Positions 1-11,997 of a stretch of 64,000 bases of DNA are shown here, one piece after another. Position numbers and translations under genes: made by a program. The stretch covers positions 15,169,205-15,233,204 of the forward strand of contig CP034992.1 of the NCBI GenBank assembly GCA_004026145.2, read 5' to 3'. Below the pieces are notes generated by a model. The model did not search any database and was not told where the DNA came from. It worked only from the letters and a program-made list of their open reading frames with translations. This stretch comes from Takifugu bimaculatus. Taxonomy: Eukaryota; Chordata; Actinopteri; Tetraodontiformes; Tetraodontidae. Numbering within the stretch: the first letter of the stretch is position 1; every line of letters starts with the position of its first letter.

Positions 1-72
1 GTGTGACAGGTGACTGGTGTAAATCTGAATACACTGTTGAATACACATTCACTTTTCCGACGTGAGGATTGA

Positions 73-86
73 CCAGTAGGGGGCAG
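73..86 (+). promoter_or_regulatory. CTCF-like motif
   Basis: CCAGTAGGGGGCAG matches every position of the common CTCF core consensus CCASYAGRKGGCRS, read on the + strand. This is a motif match only; occupancy is not shown. Such cores also occur by chance or inside repeats. Confidence 0.4.
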
Positions 87-3000
87 CGTTTTCAGCCATG
101 AGCTAAGCGACTGTTCTCAGTTGTCAGGAAAGGTCACGTGTCTTGATCGCCCCCGGTGGTTGATCACAATAAAAGCATAAGCCTCTCCTCGAGCTAATTC
201 AGATGGTACTTTGGCCAAAGTGGTTTCCCTTTACTCTTAATTGGCCTATAAAGGAATTGTTAAAGGATATTAAAAGCGAGATCAGTGTTCGCAGACCTAA
301 CAGTCACTGTGGTGACCGCCCAGAACCTGGCACACCGTGGGCCGGCTCCTGTATCCCCAAGTGGCAGGGGTCCCTGGAACAAATCCGAATCATTTCCTGA
401 GCAGCCAGACAGGAGTGATCATCCATGTCACATGAGCACTTCCCTCATCTCTTTGAGCCCCCCGGTGTTCGGGTGCTGTCTAGCTCATAGTCCATTTATG
501 CCAGTTGTGGGTTTTCCGATAGTGATTTGACAACTCCAGATTTCTGTAAAGATCCTTCCAGGACAGGCTTGTCGATGGTAACGAATGTATTTTTGTACTC
601 GCTGTGTTGACAGTGATCTTTGTCCACAGCAGCACTGAGCTAGAATATCTTTAAGAGGAACATAGTCCAGAAGTCGTCTGTAGTGCTGGTTGGCACTCCT
701 TAGGCCCAATCCCATGACTCCAGTCAGTCGGAAGGCAAAAGCTGTTGGTTGACGTTCCGATATCCTCGTAGGAACGGAGCACAAATCACGAACCACAGCA
801 TGTTGGTACATCCAGACTACTCAAGTCAACAGGTGGGAGCCATGTTAAAATGCTAACAGCTAAAAACTGCATTTTAAATGTGTATTTACTGGTTCTAGGG
901 GAAGTGCCCCATTGTGTTTCCCCATAAGCCCCGCCCCTTTTGAAGGAGTGACATGAACATATTAGAGGCTGGCACGCAACAAGGCCTTCCCAGCTCCGCT
1001 CACTTTATCCAGGAGGAGGCTGGTGGAAGGATCCCAATACTCAGGCATGAAAAGCAGAGTTGGGCAGCATGTCTGTGCTGTAACCGGCAACTTATCTCAT
1101 TCCTCATGTTCACAACAGCCCTTTCCCCTATCTCTTCTGTCACTTCCTTCTCAACCCAGGATGGGAAATGTATATTTAAGCTCTGTTCGGAGCTAAAAGA
1201 AAATCCAGGCAAACTTGTAGCATGACAAGTGTTCTGATGAAGAATTAATCGTGCTGCCAGCCTCAGGGCATCCACTGAAAATCTTTCACTGAAAATCATT
1301 AGAAGCATCAGCAGGATAGATGTGCTGTGTGAATGGTACGTCTGAGGTTTCCGACTGTTCGGCCTCCCAGAACACAGATCTGAAGTGTTTCCACGCTGTG
1401 TGTCTCATTCCTCTGTGCCAAACGCTCCGCTGGGTTTCTGCCTTTTAGAACCTCTCAGCGCAGAGATTTTCAAAGGCATCAGGTGGCGCTTTATTTCTGC
1501 ATGGATGCTGCGACAGGCCTGGCACAGCGGAAAGGGTGGATGCGCACGTTTGTGTGTGGAGTGGTTGTGTGTGGTAAAGCTCGGCTGCAAACATTAAATC
1601 AACTGGTTTCTCCACTTTATCTCTCATAGTCCAGGAAGGGTTGACAGAAGCAACAGTTAAGACCGAAGACACTCTGATGAAAACAAGACGAATCAATCGC
1701 TAATGTTGCCAACCACTGAGGAGAGAGTGTAGCGCATTCGATGATCGTGTTTCCATCAACAATTGTTTCACAGACACAAATGAAATTTGAGTTTCATTTC
1801 AAATTTGAAGCGTTTCCAACTTCAGTGGCTAAAATTGGAAGGAAGTCAAACATTTAAGCAGCACCGCAGGAAAAGAAGGAAAGAAGTATCGTGTAGCTTA
1901 GCATAGACTAGCGCAACAGGCGGTGCAATAATGCTACATGGCATGGCACAGAGAATACTGTGGATATGTCAATACAGCTGGAAATGGAAACGCTGCCCTT
2001 CACCCATCAGTGACCTGACCTGTAACCATGCCATTACTGAAATGTTAGTTAATCTATGACATGGACTGGCTTCACCTATAAGCTAGCGGCTATTAAAACG
2101 TCATTCTGGCACATTAAACGTATAAGCCTGATGACGCGCTGTGACAGACCTTCTTCTCTCTGTGACAAGACTCCGTAGAAGCTGTAGCCGTTCTGCTTTA
2201 ACAGCCCGGCTCATCTGGAGCATGAACAGCTGCTGGGGGAGTCTTTGAAGTTGATACAGCGCCTCTGAAACATTATCTGGATGATGCTTTTCAGTGAGGC
2301 CCTGGACTCCAGGGGACTGGGGTCCCACCTCACGTGTGATACTTGATGATGATCTGGAGGCCTCTGAATTCCCAAGTCTTCTTCTCTCATTGTTTACCAG
2401 TGGGGGAATTCAACATGAAGTGACTCACCAAGAACCCTGCTCAGGTTTGGGGCTGTTTTGATCAGTGTTCCATTCCCTGCTGATTTATCCCATATCTTCA
2501 AGCAAAAAAAAAAAAAACATGAAAGAAAAACATGTGTCCCCTTGTAGGAAAAGTGCTTCCATTAACATTGCAGAAACCTTCCACAGTGTTGTCTTCAAGA
2601 CTTCAGCCAGAAACTTTTACATTTACTACTGAGTTTGGGGTTAAAGGGCCAAAATGGTTCCGGCAGTATTGCTCCATTCAGGTTCAGGCTCGGTGTGTGT
2701 GTGCATGTCACACTCTGACTGTTATTTTTAGCCTGCAGTTAGCTAGGGTAGGGCTGCAACGTGACTGAGGTCAACGTGGCCCATTTAGGGACCCAGTTCA
2801 GTCAGGTCAGTACCTGGTGCTGTGCAGGTGATGCAGCGTTGTCACTTTAAGACTGACAAGATCAAGAGAAAACAAGCTTTTCCAGTGAGGGAAGGGACCG
2901 CAGTGCTCGACGGAGCCATTAGCCCTCCAATTTCCCTGTCTTTTACAGAAAACCCAAACAAAGGCAATGGCAAAGGGCCAGCCGTGCGCAGCCTGCAGCC

Positions 3001-5600
3001 TCGTCTTTTGAGACAGTAATAACAGTTGATTAATGTTCTCTTCTGCCAAAAAGACTGATGATCGATGCATCTTGAGTCCACATCGTCACCGGAAGGGCTG
3101 CGGAAAAATGTCTGTTTTCTTTTTAACCTCGTCTGTCCATAAATGAGAAGATTTCAATGGAGACAATTAAGACATCAAACCATTTTCTAGTTGGGGTTTG
3201 GATATTTGAATGAGCTGAAGTGGTGCTGAGAATGTAATTGTGTCTATTTAAGCTATCAGGCATGAATGTTCCTTGGTTGTTGGTTGGTTCTTCATTCAGC
3301 ATGCTCCTGTTCTACTCTCAAACAGAACCTTTTTTTCCCCACCTTCAGAATTGAGTTCAAACCGAGGCGATAACGAAAAGATGCCCAAAAGAAGTCTTGA
3401 CATCGGATCTTTATGCCGTCCTCTCTGAGTCCTCCTGGTGAGAAGGGCCAACTCTTCTCATCACTGACGGACATCAGGTTCTGTGTTCTGGTCAAGACAG
3501 TAAAGAATTGACGTCATCAGCTGTTGTTGTGTCTATCAGAGAGCGGAGTTGAGGGATAACTGCTGACAACTGAGGGTTTTTTAGCTAATGTCATGTTGCT
3601 TCCTACCCCCTTCCTCCAGAGCAGCTGGGACAAATGTTCCAACTGCAGCGTGGATGGATCGAGTTGCACGAGCTGGCCAAAATGAGCCATCTTTCATGGT
3701 GATAGAGATTTATGGATTGTCACCTTGGCACGTTCCCTCCACGTTGCCGTTCTCCCTAAAAGCTTGTTGTGCACCAGATGCCAGATGGGGCTTAAAACAA
3801 AAACGGTATTTTGTCATCCCTCATACATGGCACCTCCAGGACAAACAATGGCTTCAGGTGTTTGCGTTCAAAGAATAACCACAGAAGGTGATTGGTTTCC
3901 AGCGAGGGTTCAGCTCTAAAGAAAGCGGCAATAAAACCCCTGTCCAATGCTGTTGTTCAACCTGGGGAACAGACAGTTGCTGAAATACCTCCAGGCTGCC
4001 CTGATGAGGTCTGTCAAATGGGCCTTCACAGAGTTCCATTCTAGCATGGCTGGCTCATGATTTGAGGAGAGAAGGAAACAGTGACGGTGCTTTGTTAGGG
4101 AAAGAAAACAATTGTTTTTTGAGAAGCAACATTGGGTTAAGTTCTAAAGACCAAACATCCCAACAACCCCTGGTGTGACCCAAAGGTAACGAGACTGGTT
4201 CCAGACTTGGGCCATCAAATCATGGACGCGGAGTGTGTGTTTTCCCCTGACGTTGCTCCTTCAGTGTGAAGGCCAGAAAGGCGCGAGCAGAGGGCCAGAA
4301 CTCTGCGCCTTCCTTGGAAACATTTACCACAAATATTGATTTCTGTGCCCCCCCCATCCCTTTCGCTTAATCATATCAAATTCAGGAGCTGGTTCAACAT
4401 CGATGGAATTGATTGTTAGACACAAAGCTGCCAATTTCTATCTGGGGCCTTTTCTTTTTCAGCTGAGTTTTAGTCTGTGGGGTCCTTGACTTTAAAGTCT
4501 TCTGACTGAATCAATGAGATTTGAGGACAAACCTGAAAGAGAAATGAAAAATGCTCTGACTTGAGGTCCAGGCGGCTTTAATAAGGCAACTCATTATGCT
4601 GCTGATCTATTTATTCATTGGCTTTTTGCCAGCCAAAATCAATTTGTCCTTTTTAGAGTTCCCCCTCTGTAATTTAATTTCTTTTTTTGGCTTTTACCCA
4701 AAATTGCCAAACCATGTTTTCCCAAGATGCCCTGGTTAATTAGACCTATCATCCAGTTCAGAATTATCAGGATGTGGTCTGACTGTGGAGGTCTTCAAAA
4801 TCCTCCCGTCAGGGTTTGCTCCTGGTTGGGACTGAGGTTTGTGTAGAACATCAGGAGCTCTCCATCTCATGGTTGTTGCATCAAAACCCGTGACGCTCAC
4901 AAGAACATGAACTGGGTTTACCTGGATGCTTCCCATATAGTTTGTAGCTCTTGAGATTTCCTGGATCAGGAAGTATAAATGGACCGTACCTCAGTGGAGA
5001 GTGCTAATCTCCAGCTGATGAAGTAGTGCATTATTGAAGGCCGCAGGGCCATCTCTGCTCTGCTCTGAGCTCTGCACTGATCCAGCTGAGATGAGGATTT
5101 GGATTTGGAGAAGGCTGTTGTATCTGTTATCCCTTATGATGCCTTGTGGGTTTTGTCTTCCGTTCTCTGCTCTCTCCATCCAGATGCTGTAGGCCTGGTG
5201 CTGGAGGTGTCGCTGCTGCTTTTTTCTTTTTCTTTTTCCTGAGCTTGTGGATTTGCTCAGCGTATCTTAAATCCGTCTAATCCTGGTTGACAGTTAAGTA
5301 ATTATTGTGGAGGTTGGCTTTGCCCAAGACACAGCGTATTGAATGAGAGCTGCGCTGGCTATTGACAGAAGACGTGGGAATTCTATTTTTAACTGTGCGA
5401 AGCGGCTTTGGTAGCGTGAGAAATTGGACATTTCAAGATTATCCCACCTTCACCCACTTTAAAGTTTCTGTTGATCAAGGCTGCAATAATTCAGAGGTCC
5501 TGAAAGTTCCAATGGCCCTGAAGTGAGGAAATCTGTCCGGAATGAATAGACAACCTATAATTTAACATAAACAGCATTTCGAAAAGATTGTTTATTTCAG

Positions 5601-5604
<4 letters not shown>

Positions 5605-5681
<77 letters not shown>

Positions 5682-5716
5682 TATATATATATATATATAT
5701 ACAGTATATATATAAT
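5605..5716. repeat. (TA)n microsatellite
   Basis: A pure TA run spans about 72 bases, followed by two further TA runs separated by cagta-type interruptions. Long AT-dinucleotide tracts form hairpins or cruciforms and are associated with instability in vertebrate fragile sites. This one lies in a fhit intron. Confidence 0.95.
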
Positions 5717-6654
5717 ATGGCTGGGTAGACCGGTTAGCATGCTAATGCAACTGAGCATTTTTCAAATATATGTGCTATTTCTATCATAAATCATGAAGCA
5801 AGCAGATGTTCTGAATAACTTCATCCAGCAGAGACTCTGTATCTCTAATGGAGACACATCACAGCCGGCTCGTTTGCCCTTGTGTTCAGGTAAACCTTCC
5901 CGTATCATGGATCACTTAAATGGCCGGATGCACTCGGCAGCTAAACAGCTTTGTGTCCCCCCCCTCTTACCCCCAGGCCCCATGTGGGCGCAGACACGTC
6001 TGTTTAACCTGACTGATTGTTTTGAGGTGACTTGATTTTACTGTCCTACAGACGGAGGTGGGTGTTGTTCATTATCATGTGTTTATATGGTGAGTCAACG
6101 TCACCTTGGTGGAGCTGAAGTTGGGGTGCGTGCTTTTCTCAGTGGAGGTCATCCACTGGCTCATTTTCATGAGGAGAACTTCTAACTAATCTACGGTTCC
6201 AACAGAGGCACACGATTCCTCAACAAAACCTGTCAGGTCCCTTAAGACAACTATGTTTCAATTTTCTGTCTTTCCCTCTCAATCACTTCCCACTTTTGCT
6301 TTGTCCTCGGGAGTGATATGTGATTTAGGCTGGAGCGGACAGGCATTTCTGAGCTGGAGGCCATTGTTCCTCTGAAAGAACATGATGGCGAGCGCTGCAT
6401 CTCTTCCTACTTCATCCTTTGTCCCTGCTAAAGTATTTCCTGCTTTGTCTCCAGAATCATCTGAATGCCTGCAACAAGGAAAAAAAAACCTTGAATGGAG
6501 ATGATGTGGACAAGCTGCAGGAGTCCTCAGCTGCTGTTAATCTCCCAACAGGCTAGACCTCTATTCAGCCATGATGAACTCTCTGTGTGTCTCCTCAGGA
6601 ATATGAAACAGTACTGGTGTCAATTACACACCACCCAAACACACTGGAATAATG

Positions 6655-6932
6655 GCTGCATCATCTCATCTCATCTTCTTAACTGCTTTATCCCTTTTCA
6701 CTGGGAGGGTCTACAATGTGCAAAGGCAGGTCCACCCCTGGATGAGTCGCCAGGTCATCACAGGCCCAATGTGAGCATTCATTCATGTATCTTGCTCCAG
6801 GGTACCTGGGTAGTGCTCTGAAGGTGTTCTGGCACCTCCCACCTCCCATGTTTTGTCTGCCCTGGGGCCCGAACCAAGAACCCTCCACTTCTCAGCCCAG
6901 TTCCCAACAGACTGAACTATCACCGCTGCATT
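6655..6932 (-). mobile_element. tRNA-derived SINE
   Basis: Read on the minus strand, the head near 6932 has a tRNA-like A-box region (TAGTTCAGTCTGTTGGGAA) followed by a B-box-like GGTTCGGGCCC (6866-6876). The body ends in a shared fish-SINE tail (gcgactcatccag, ggataaagcagttaag) and a short GATGA-type repeat near 6660. Similar copies lie at about 49690, 52466 and 58908, which supports a repeat family rather than a functional tRNA gene. Confidence 0.7.
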
Positions 6933-7314
6933 GTTATAACACTATTATAATCGTTTTTAATGACGGAAACTGTCTGTCTCATCACATTATTACAATATGA
7001 GTATTGACCTCAGCCTTTGTGACAGTATTGAGTTACCTTTTTCTTAAAGGCCGCCAATCTTTGTGGGATAATTTTGTGGCTCTTATTTGGGGTCACCAGC
7101 GATGGCTCAAGGTTGACCTGTTTTATCCTGACGTAAGTCGGCCTGTTGTATTGCTGTGGCTACCTTCTCCTTGAAGAATCTGTTGAAGACTCTGCTGTTG
7201 TGGATTAGATGCATCACTGATGGTTGACAGGGCCAAAGGCAGCCTCCAACCAGAGGCTCTGGTCTGATGAAATGGGCCTTCACTTCTCCAGGCTACTTCA
7301 CTCCATCGGGCCTC

Positions 7315-7384
7315 AATCAATCAATCAGTCAGTCAGTCAGTCAGTCAGTCAGTCCGTCCGTCAGTCCATCTGTCTGTCTGTCCA
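7315..7384. repeat. Tetranucleotide (TCAA/TCAG/TCTG)n tract
   Basis: Runs of tcaa turn into tcag, tccg and tctg repeats and abut the left end of the Tc1-like element. TCAA repeats are also the 3' tail of the L2-type LINE in this window in minus orientation. The tract therefore probably began as the tail of the LINE fragment that resumes at 8816. Confidence 0.85.
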
Positions 7385-8815
7385 TACTGCTCAGAAAAAT
7401 TAAAGGAGCACTTTAAAGAAACACATTAGATACTTGAGATCTCAATATGAAGTTGGATATCTATACAAATAACGACAGGGCAGTGTTTGTGGAACAAAAG
7501 GATGCCAAGTCTTTTAATGGAAATAAAAGTTTTCAGCCTACAGAGGGCTCAATTATATAGACACCATAAAATCAGAGTGAAATGAAGATGTGGCAGGCTA
7601 GTCCATTTTTTCCAAAACTTAATTTCTGCAACTCAAAATGCTTTTCAGTATCTTGTGTGGCCCCCACGAGCTTGTATGCATGCTTGACAACGTCGCGGCA
7701 TGCTCCTAATGAGACGACGGATGGTGTCTTGTGGCATTTCCTGCCAGATCTGTGTGAGGGCATCTCTGAGCTGTTGTACAGTCTGAGGAGCAACCTGGCG
7801 GCGCCTAATGGACCGAAACATAATGTCCCAGAGATGTTCTATTGGGTTTAAGTCAGGGGATCGTGAAGGCCATTCAATTGTTTCAATTCCTTCATCCTCC
7901 AGGTACTGCCTGCATACTCTTGCCACGTGAGGCCGGGCATTGTCGTGCATTAGGAGGAAACCAGGACCTACTGCACCAGCGTGGGGTCTGACAATGGGTT
8001 CAAGGATTTCATCTCGATACCTTATGGCAGTCAGAGCACCATTTCCTAGGCAATAGAGGTCTGTGCGTCCCTCCATGGATATGCCCCCCCAGACCATCAC
8101 TGACCCACCACCAAACCTGTCATGTTGAACGGCATTGCAGGCAGCATAACGTTCTCCTTGTCTTCTCCAGACTCTCTCACGTCTATCACAGGTGCTCAGG
8201 GTGAACCAGCTCTCGTCTGTGAAAAGTACAGGGCACCATTGGCGGACTTGCCAATTCTGGTGTTCTTGAGCAAATGCCAATCGAGCTCCACGGTGCTGGG
8301 CAGTGAGCACAGGGCCCACTACAGGACGCCGGGCCCTCAGGCCACCTTCATGAAGTCTGTTCCTGATTATTTGGGTAGAGACATTCACACCAGTGGCCCT
8401 CTGGAGGTCATTCTGTAGGGCACGAGCAGTGCTCAGCCTGTTCCGCCTTGCACAAAGGAGCAGGTATCGGTCCTGCTGAGGGGTTGAGGACCTTCTACGG
8501 CCCTGTCCAGCTCTCCGAGAATAACCACCAGTCTCCTGAAATCTCCTCCATGTTGTGGAGATTGTGCTGGGAGACACATTAAACCTTCTTGCTGCAGTAC
8601 GTGTGGATGTGCCATCCTGGAGAAGTTGGACAACCTGTGCAACTTCTGTAGGGTTAAGGAATTGCCTCATACTGCCAGTAGAGATAATTACGCAAGCCAA
8701 AATCAGCATGAGTGGAAAACCAGCCAAAAAAGATCAAGAGGGAGAAACTTGAAATGACCTCCACATGTAAAACCAGTCCTGTTTTGAGGGTTTTCTAATT
8801 GTTGCCACTGAAGTG
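7385..8815 (-). mobile_element. Tc1/mariner-like transposon, truncated at the right end
   Basis: The left end starts at a TA followed by CTGCTCAGAAAAATTAAAGG, a terminal-repeat sequence typical of a fish Tc1-like family. A full transposase frame lies inside on the minus strand. The complementary terminal repeat is not found on the transposase 5' side. Sequence continues past the start codon to about 8815 and then changes directly to L2-type LINE 3'UTR (gcagaaaaactac, also seen at 42217). The element is therefore missing one terminus, so I infer it cannot be excised even if the protein is made. Confidence 0.85.
7645..8670 (-). CDS. Tc1-like DD34E transposase (intact frame)
   Basis: The frame encodes a cut-and-paste transposase that would bind element ends and integrate at TA. 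I chose the ATG at 8670 (MRQFLNPTEV) because the helix-turn-helix begins there; the open frame extends 19 codons upstream without family resemblance. The product is 341 residues, the usual Tc1 length. Residues about 5-70 are the paired-like DNA-binding region with a basic GRRRS segment. The catalytic triad is visible: D152 (FTDESWF), D243 (MHDNARPH) and E278 (DLNPIEHLW), with 34 residues between the last two. There is no stop or frameshift, unlike the other transposon proteins here. Expression is unknown; it lies antisense within a fhit intron. Confidence 0.88.
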   Translation of the reverse strand: MRQFLNPTEVAQVVQLLQDGTSTRTAARRFNVSPSTISTTWRRFQETGGYSRRAGQGRRRSSTPQQDRYLLLCARRNRLSTARALQNDLQRATGVNVSTQIIRNRLHEGGLRARRPVVGPVLTAQHRGARLAFAQEHQNWQVRQWCPVLFTDESWFTLSTCDRRERVWRRQGERYAACNAVQHDRFGGGSVMVWGGISMEGRTDLYCLGNGALTAIRYRDEILEPIVRPHAGAVGPGFLLMHDNARPHVARVCRQYLEDEGIETIEWPSRSPDLNPIEHLWDIMFRSIRRRQVAPQTVQQLRDALTQIWQEMPQDTIRRLIRSMPRRCQACIQARGGHTRY

Positions 8816-9340
8816 CAGAAAAACTACATAAGAAATAACAAGTGATGTTATTTAGTTAGTTTAGGTGGAGAGGAGAGGAGAGGAGAGGAGAGGAGAGGAG
8901 AGGAGAGGAGAGGAGAGGAGAGGAGACCATTTCCCAGTGGGGTGACAGAGGCCTGTCAGGTGATCATGTTTCTGAACCCCGGCAGCCTCGGCCTATAGCA
9001 GCATAACTAAGATGTTAACCTAATGATTAGACGACCCCCTAAGTATGATAATTTTTCTGTCTATGGTAGTAACTGGAACTACACAATTAGTGATAATAAG
9101 CTTTTTCAAAGAAGAAGGTATTAAGCCTTATCTTGAAAGTAGAGATGGAGTCAGCCTCCCGTACCTGGACAGGGAGCTGGTTCCACAGCAGGGGGGCCCA
9201 GTAGCTAAATGCTCGGCCCCCATTCTACCTCTAGAGACTCTGGTGACCACAAGTAGACCAGCATTCTGAGAGCGGAGCGGTCTATTTGGATGATAAGGTG
9301 TCACTTAGCTCCTCCAGGTAGGAGGAATGTGTCCTCATGC
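8816..9340 (-). mobile_element. L2/Rex1-type LINE fragment (3' part)
   Basis: The segment is similar to the minus-strand LINE at 41958-42845. It shares the purine-rich (GGAGA)n block, the stretch gtaactggaactacaca, aagctttttcaaag, and the ggagtcagcctcccgtacctgg region encoding the RT C-terminal tail. It carries frameshifts. The Tc1-like element replaces the part that normally lies between this segment and the LINE's TCAA tail. Confidence 0.8.
8868..8926. repeat. (GGAGA)n pentanucleotide repeat
   Basis: A nearly perfect 5-bp repeat inside the LINE 3' region. The same repeat, shorter, recurs in the other copies near 42255, 54163 and 55500, so it belongs to the LINE family. Confidence 0.95.
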
Positions 9341-11399
9341 AGGCCATGTGAAAGATGGACCAACTAAGATCTTTTTTAGGGAGAAGACGATGTTCTCTGT
9401 ATTGTTAATGACTGATCAACATGGAGAGGTTCATTCATGAGGGATAATTCAGCTGAAGCTACCCAGCTTCATCTCATCTCAGAGCATCTCTCTTTTTCCT
9501 GGAGAAGGGGAAAAAAGTGGCACCCAGAGGCTCTTCTTTGTAGAGGGCTTGCACTAGTGCTTCAGCCAGTGCATGTATGGAGGACCGGAGGTGGGCACGT
9601 CCCTCTCCAAGAAGCTTCAGTATTAGCAGTAATTCTTTCTTCTGAAGATGCTGAGTAGCTGAAGAGTCTGACGTAATTTCCTTCATCACAGTCAGGCACA
9701 CAAACACTGACACTAGTGAGTGTTATCAAGCCCTCTGGTATTTGTTGTGCCTTTTCCAGCAGCTCTCTGTCATTGTCCCCAGGCGTGAGCAGTGATGGAA
9801 GCCATTTTAGACCAGCTGTAATCGAGCCACAAGAGCCAATTCTTGCCGTGGCGATGATGGATGTCTTTGTTTTGGCCTTCAGAGTAAGGCCAATTTGTTT
9901 CATTTGAATCATGTCATGGTGCCTTTATAACAGCCTGTTTTACTGGCTGGTCAGAGACAGCCGGTAAGACTGCAACAGTTTCTAATAATGAGCATATCTG
10001 TCCCTTTGGTGAAGCTGCTTGATGCTGTGGCTCTCTCCCTTTTTTTGGACTTTATTCACATATGTTGGAGTATGAAGATGGGCTGTATTCGAAATCCTTT
10101 CCAGCCTGAACAACCCACAGAACCAAACGACATTATGAATCAGCATAAAATGTGAAATTGGTGTGATACACGAGGGAGGGAGCGGCGGAGGTGGGGTCAC
10201 AGAGCGGAAAAGTTCAAATAGTGTCTGGGGGTTGGTGGGTGCTACAGCTACAGCTGTTTTCCTTCAAAGAAATGATTGCATTTGCAATGTAAAACCAATC
10301 TGCAATGCCTTGTTCTTATTACACGCACCGCAACCTCAGAGCCAATCAGACGAAGGCAGTCAAATAAATGCTGTGACAGATAATAATGGCATGTGAACAG
10401 ATGGTTTCTGCACTGTATGAAAATGTTCCATCAAACCTCCCCCCTGACTGGAACAGCCAGCCAGAGATGAGATTGGCCCTGGCAGAAACATACAGGGTAA
10501 AGGTGAAGGTGTGTACATTAGTCATTTCTGTGTGTTGGCACACATTGAATGAAAGGACAGAACGGCCCCTTGAAGAAGGCCCCTGATGAGCGACTACAGA
10601 GGGGGCCAGGAATGGTTTTGATTGGCTCCCTGGTCAGGGTCACCAGAAGCATTGATGTAGACCGCTGTATTTCTCATCTCTGTCACCTTTTTATCTGTAC
10701 AAAACAAGAAGCAGATGCTGCACCTCTGGGTCTGGATTTCAGGTCTTTCTCCAACTAGACCTCCACCAAAAAGCTGAAACCCTGATGATGTTTGAAGACT
10801 TTGGCAGTGTGAGAAAAGGTAAATTAACAGTGGAAGGAGAAGATGATGGCTGCAGTGGCGCTCACCATGCCTCATCGCTCACATAGGTAAGCTCCGGCTC
10901 CGCAGCGACACCCAGTAAAGAAGGGTATCAGCCCGGTTGGCGTCTAATTTCAGCACATATACCTGGAGTTGATGATATCATAATGTGCCATGTGCAGCGC
11001 TCGAGATGAATGCTTCCCACTAGGTCACCGTGGTGTGAAAAGCTACAGCAGGGCCTCACAACAGCGGTTAATTCTTTATCTGTGTTGTCTCCTCTACTAT
11101 TATTCAGACTTGCGAAATCCTTCACTACCAGAAGATAAATTCAAGCAAATACGGGTGATGTGAAAAATTAGTAAATTTGTGTTGAAAAATGTCAAATGAA
11201 ACCATGACCCAATGAAATAACATTTTCTGTAGCTTTTTTTTTTTAGGCTGTAAAACACTGCTTTTTGCTAGCTTTTTCATGCTTAGATGACCCGTGAAAG
11301 AACGGCACAGGTTTCTGAAGCCTTCTGGCAGGATGCATCCCGCTGCGGTCGCCAGACCACTCGCCAAATTGCGTCTTTACATCTGTCAGTGAGCGTGAT
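9341..11399. other. Intronic sequence without recognised features
   Basis: The longest frame (9562-9912, minus) has no recognisable domain and no splice logic. I see no further repeats or genes. Confidence 0.5.
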
Positions 11400-11401
11400 T
11401 A

Positions 11402-11671
11402 CCGTAATTTCCGGACTACAGCGCGCACCTGATTAAAAGCCAGAGTCAGCTCGATTTCCTTCTTCAGCCGCCAGAGTGATCACTTTTAACTTAAAAGTCG
11501 CATCATATGCTTTTCTTCTAGTATTTTCCACGTTGATGAGGGTTAGTAAAAATGACTGATTCACTATAGTTGTGTGCCACAAAAAAAACCATAAATAAGC
11601 TGCACTGTAGAATAAGCCGCAGTGTTTAAAGTGTAGAAAAAAAGTAGCGGCTTATAGTCCGGAAATTACGG
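11402..11671. mobile_element. MITE with pogo-like ends
   Basis: The element is 270 bp, flanked by TA on both sides (11400-11401 and 11672-11673). Its ends are perfect 17-bp inverted repeats: CCGTAATTTCCGGACTA at the left and its complement at the right. The right end continues as ATAAGCCGC. No protein frame is present, so it is non-autonomous. The ends resemble those of the longer pogo-like elements at 27625 and 51421 (CCGTATTTTCACGACTATAA). Confidence 0.85.
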
Positions 11672-11997
11672 TACTTTTCCGGCTCTGCTGTATGATGGGA
11701 GCTTTCCTCGCAATATGTTCTGTGACCTTTTGGACTTGAATGAAATGGATGGTTTTTTTTTCTTGAATGTGTTTAAGGCCAATGATTTTAAACAGAGTTA
11801 AGATGTTTCGTTAAAAATCCAATGTTGATGGATGCGTCTCTTGCGGCCCTCAACATCACACATACGGAGTCAGGAGTGGTGCGGTTTCAGGTGATCACAG
11901 CTCTGTCAGTGCCTGTAGCCGCTGGCAGTTTTCAGGTGTGGAAATATTTAAATGTGTCCTCAACAAGAGAGAAGTTTCCTTAATGTTGGCTCTTCAG

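Larger units (their letters stand above)
1..6654. other. fhit intronic sequence, mostly unassigned
   Basis: I infer this is intron because the first recognised fhit exon in the window already starts at the codon for His35 (human numbering), so the start-codon exon must lie further upstream. Open frames here are short, lack family resemblance and have no consistent splice borders. Apart from the CTCF-like site near the left edge and the TA tract at 5605, I see only unique-looking non-coding sequence, including a short A-run near 2505. Confidence 0.6.

Noticed and set aside
5491..5679. ORF with repeated IY residues
   Set aside because: It is only the (TA)n microsatellite read in frame.
9562..9912. 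116-codon minus-strand ORF
   Set aside because: No recognisable domain, no splice context and no support beyond length.
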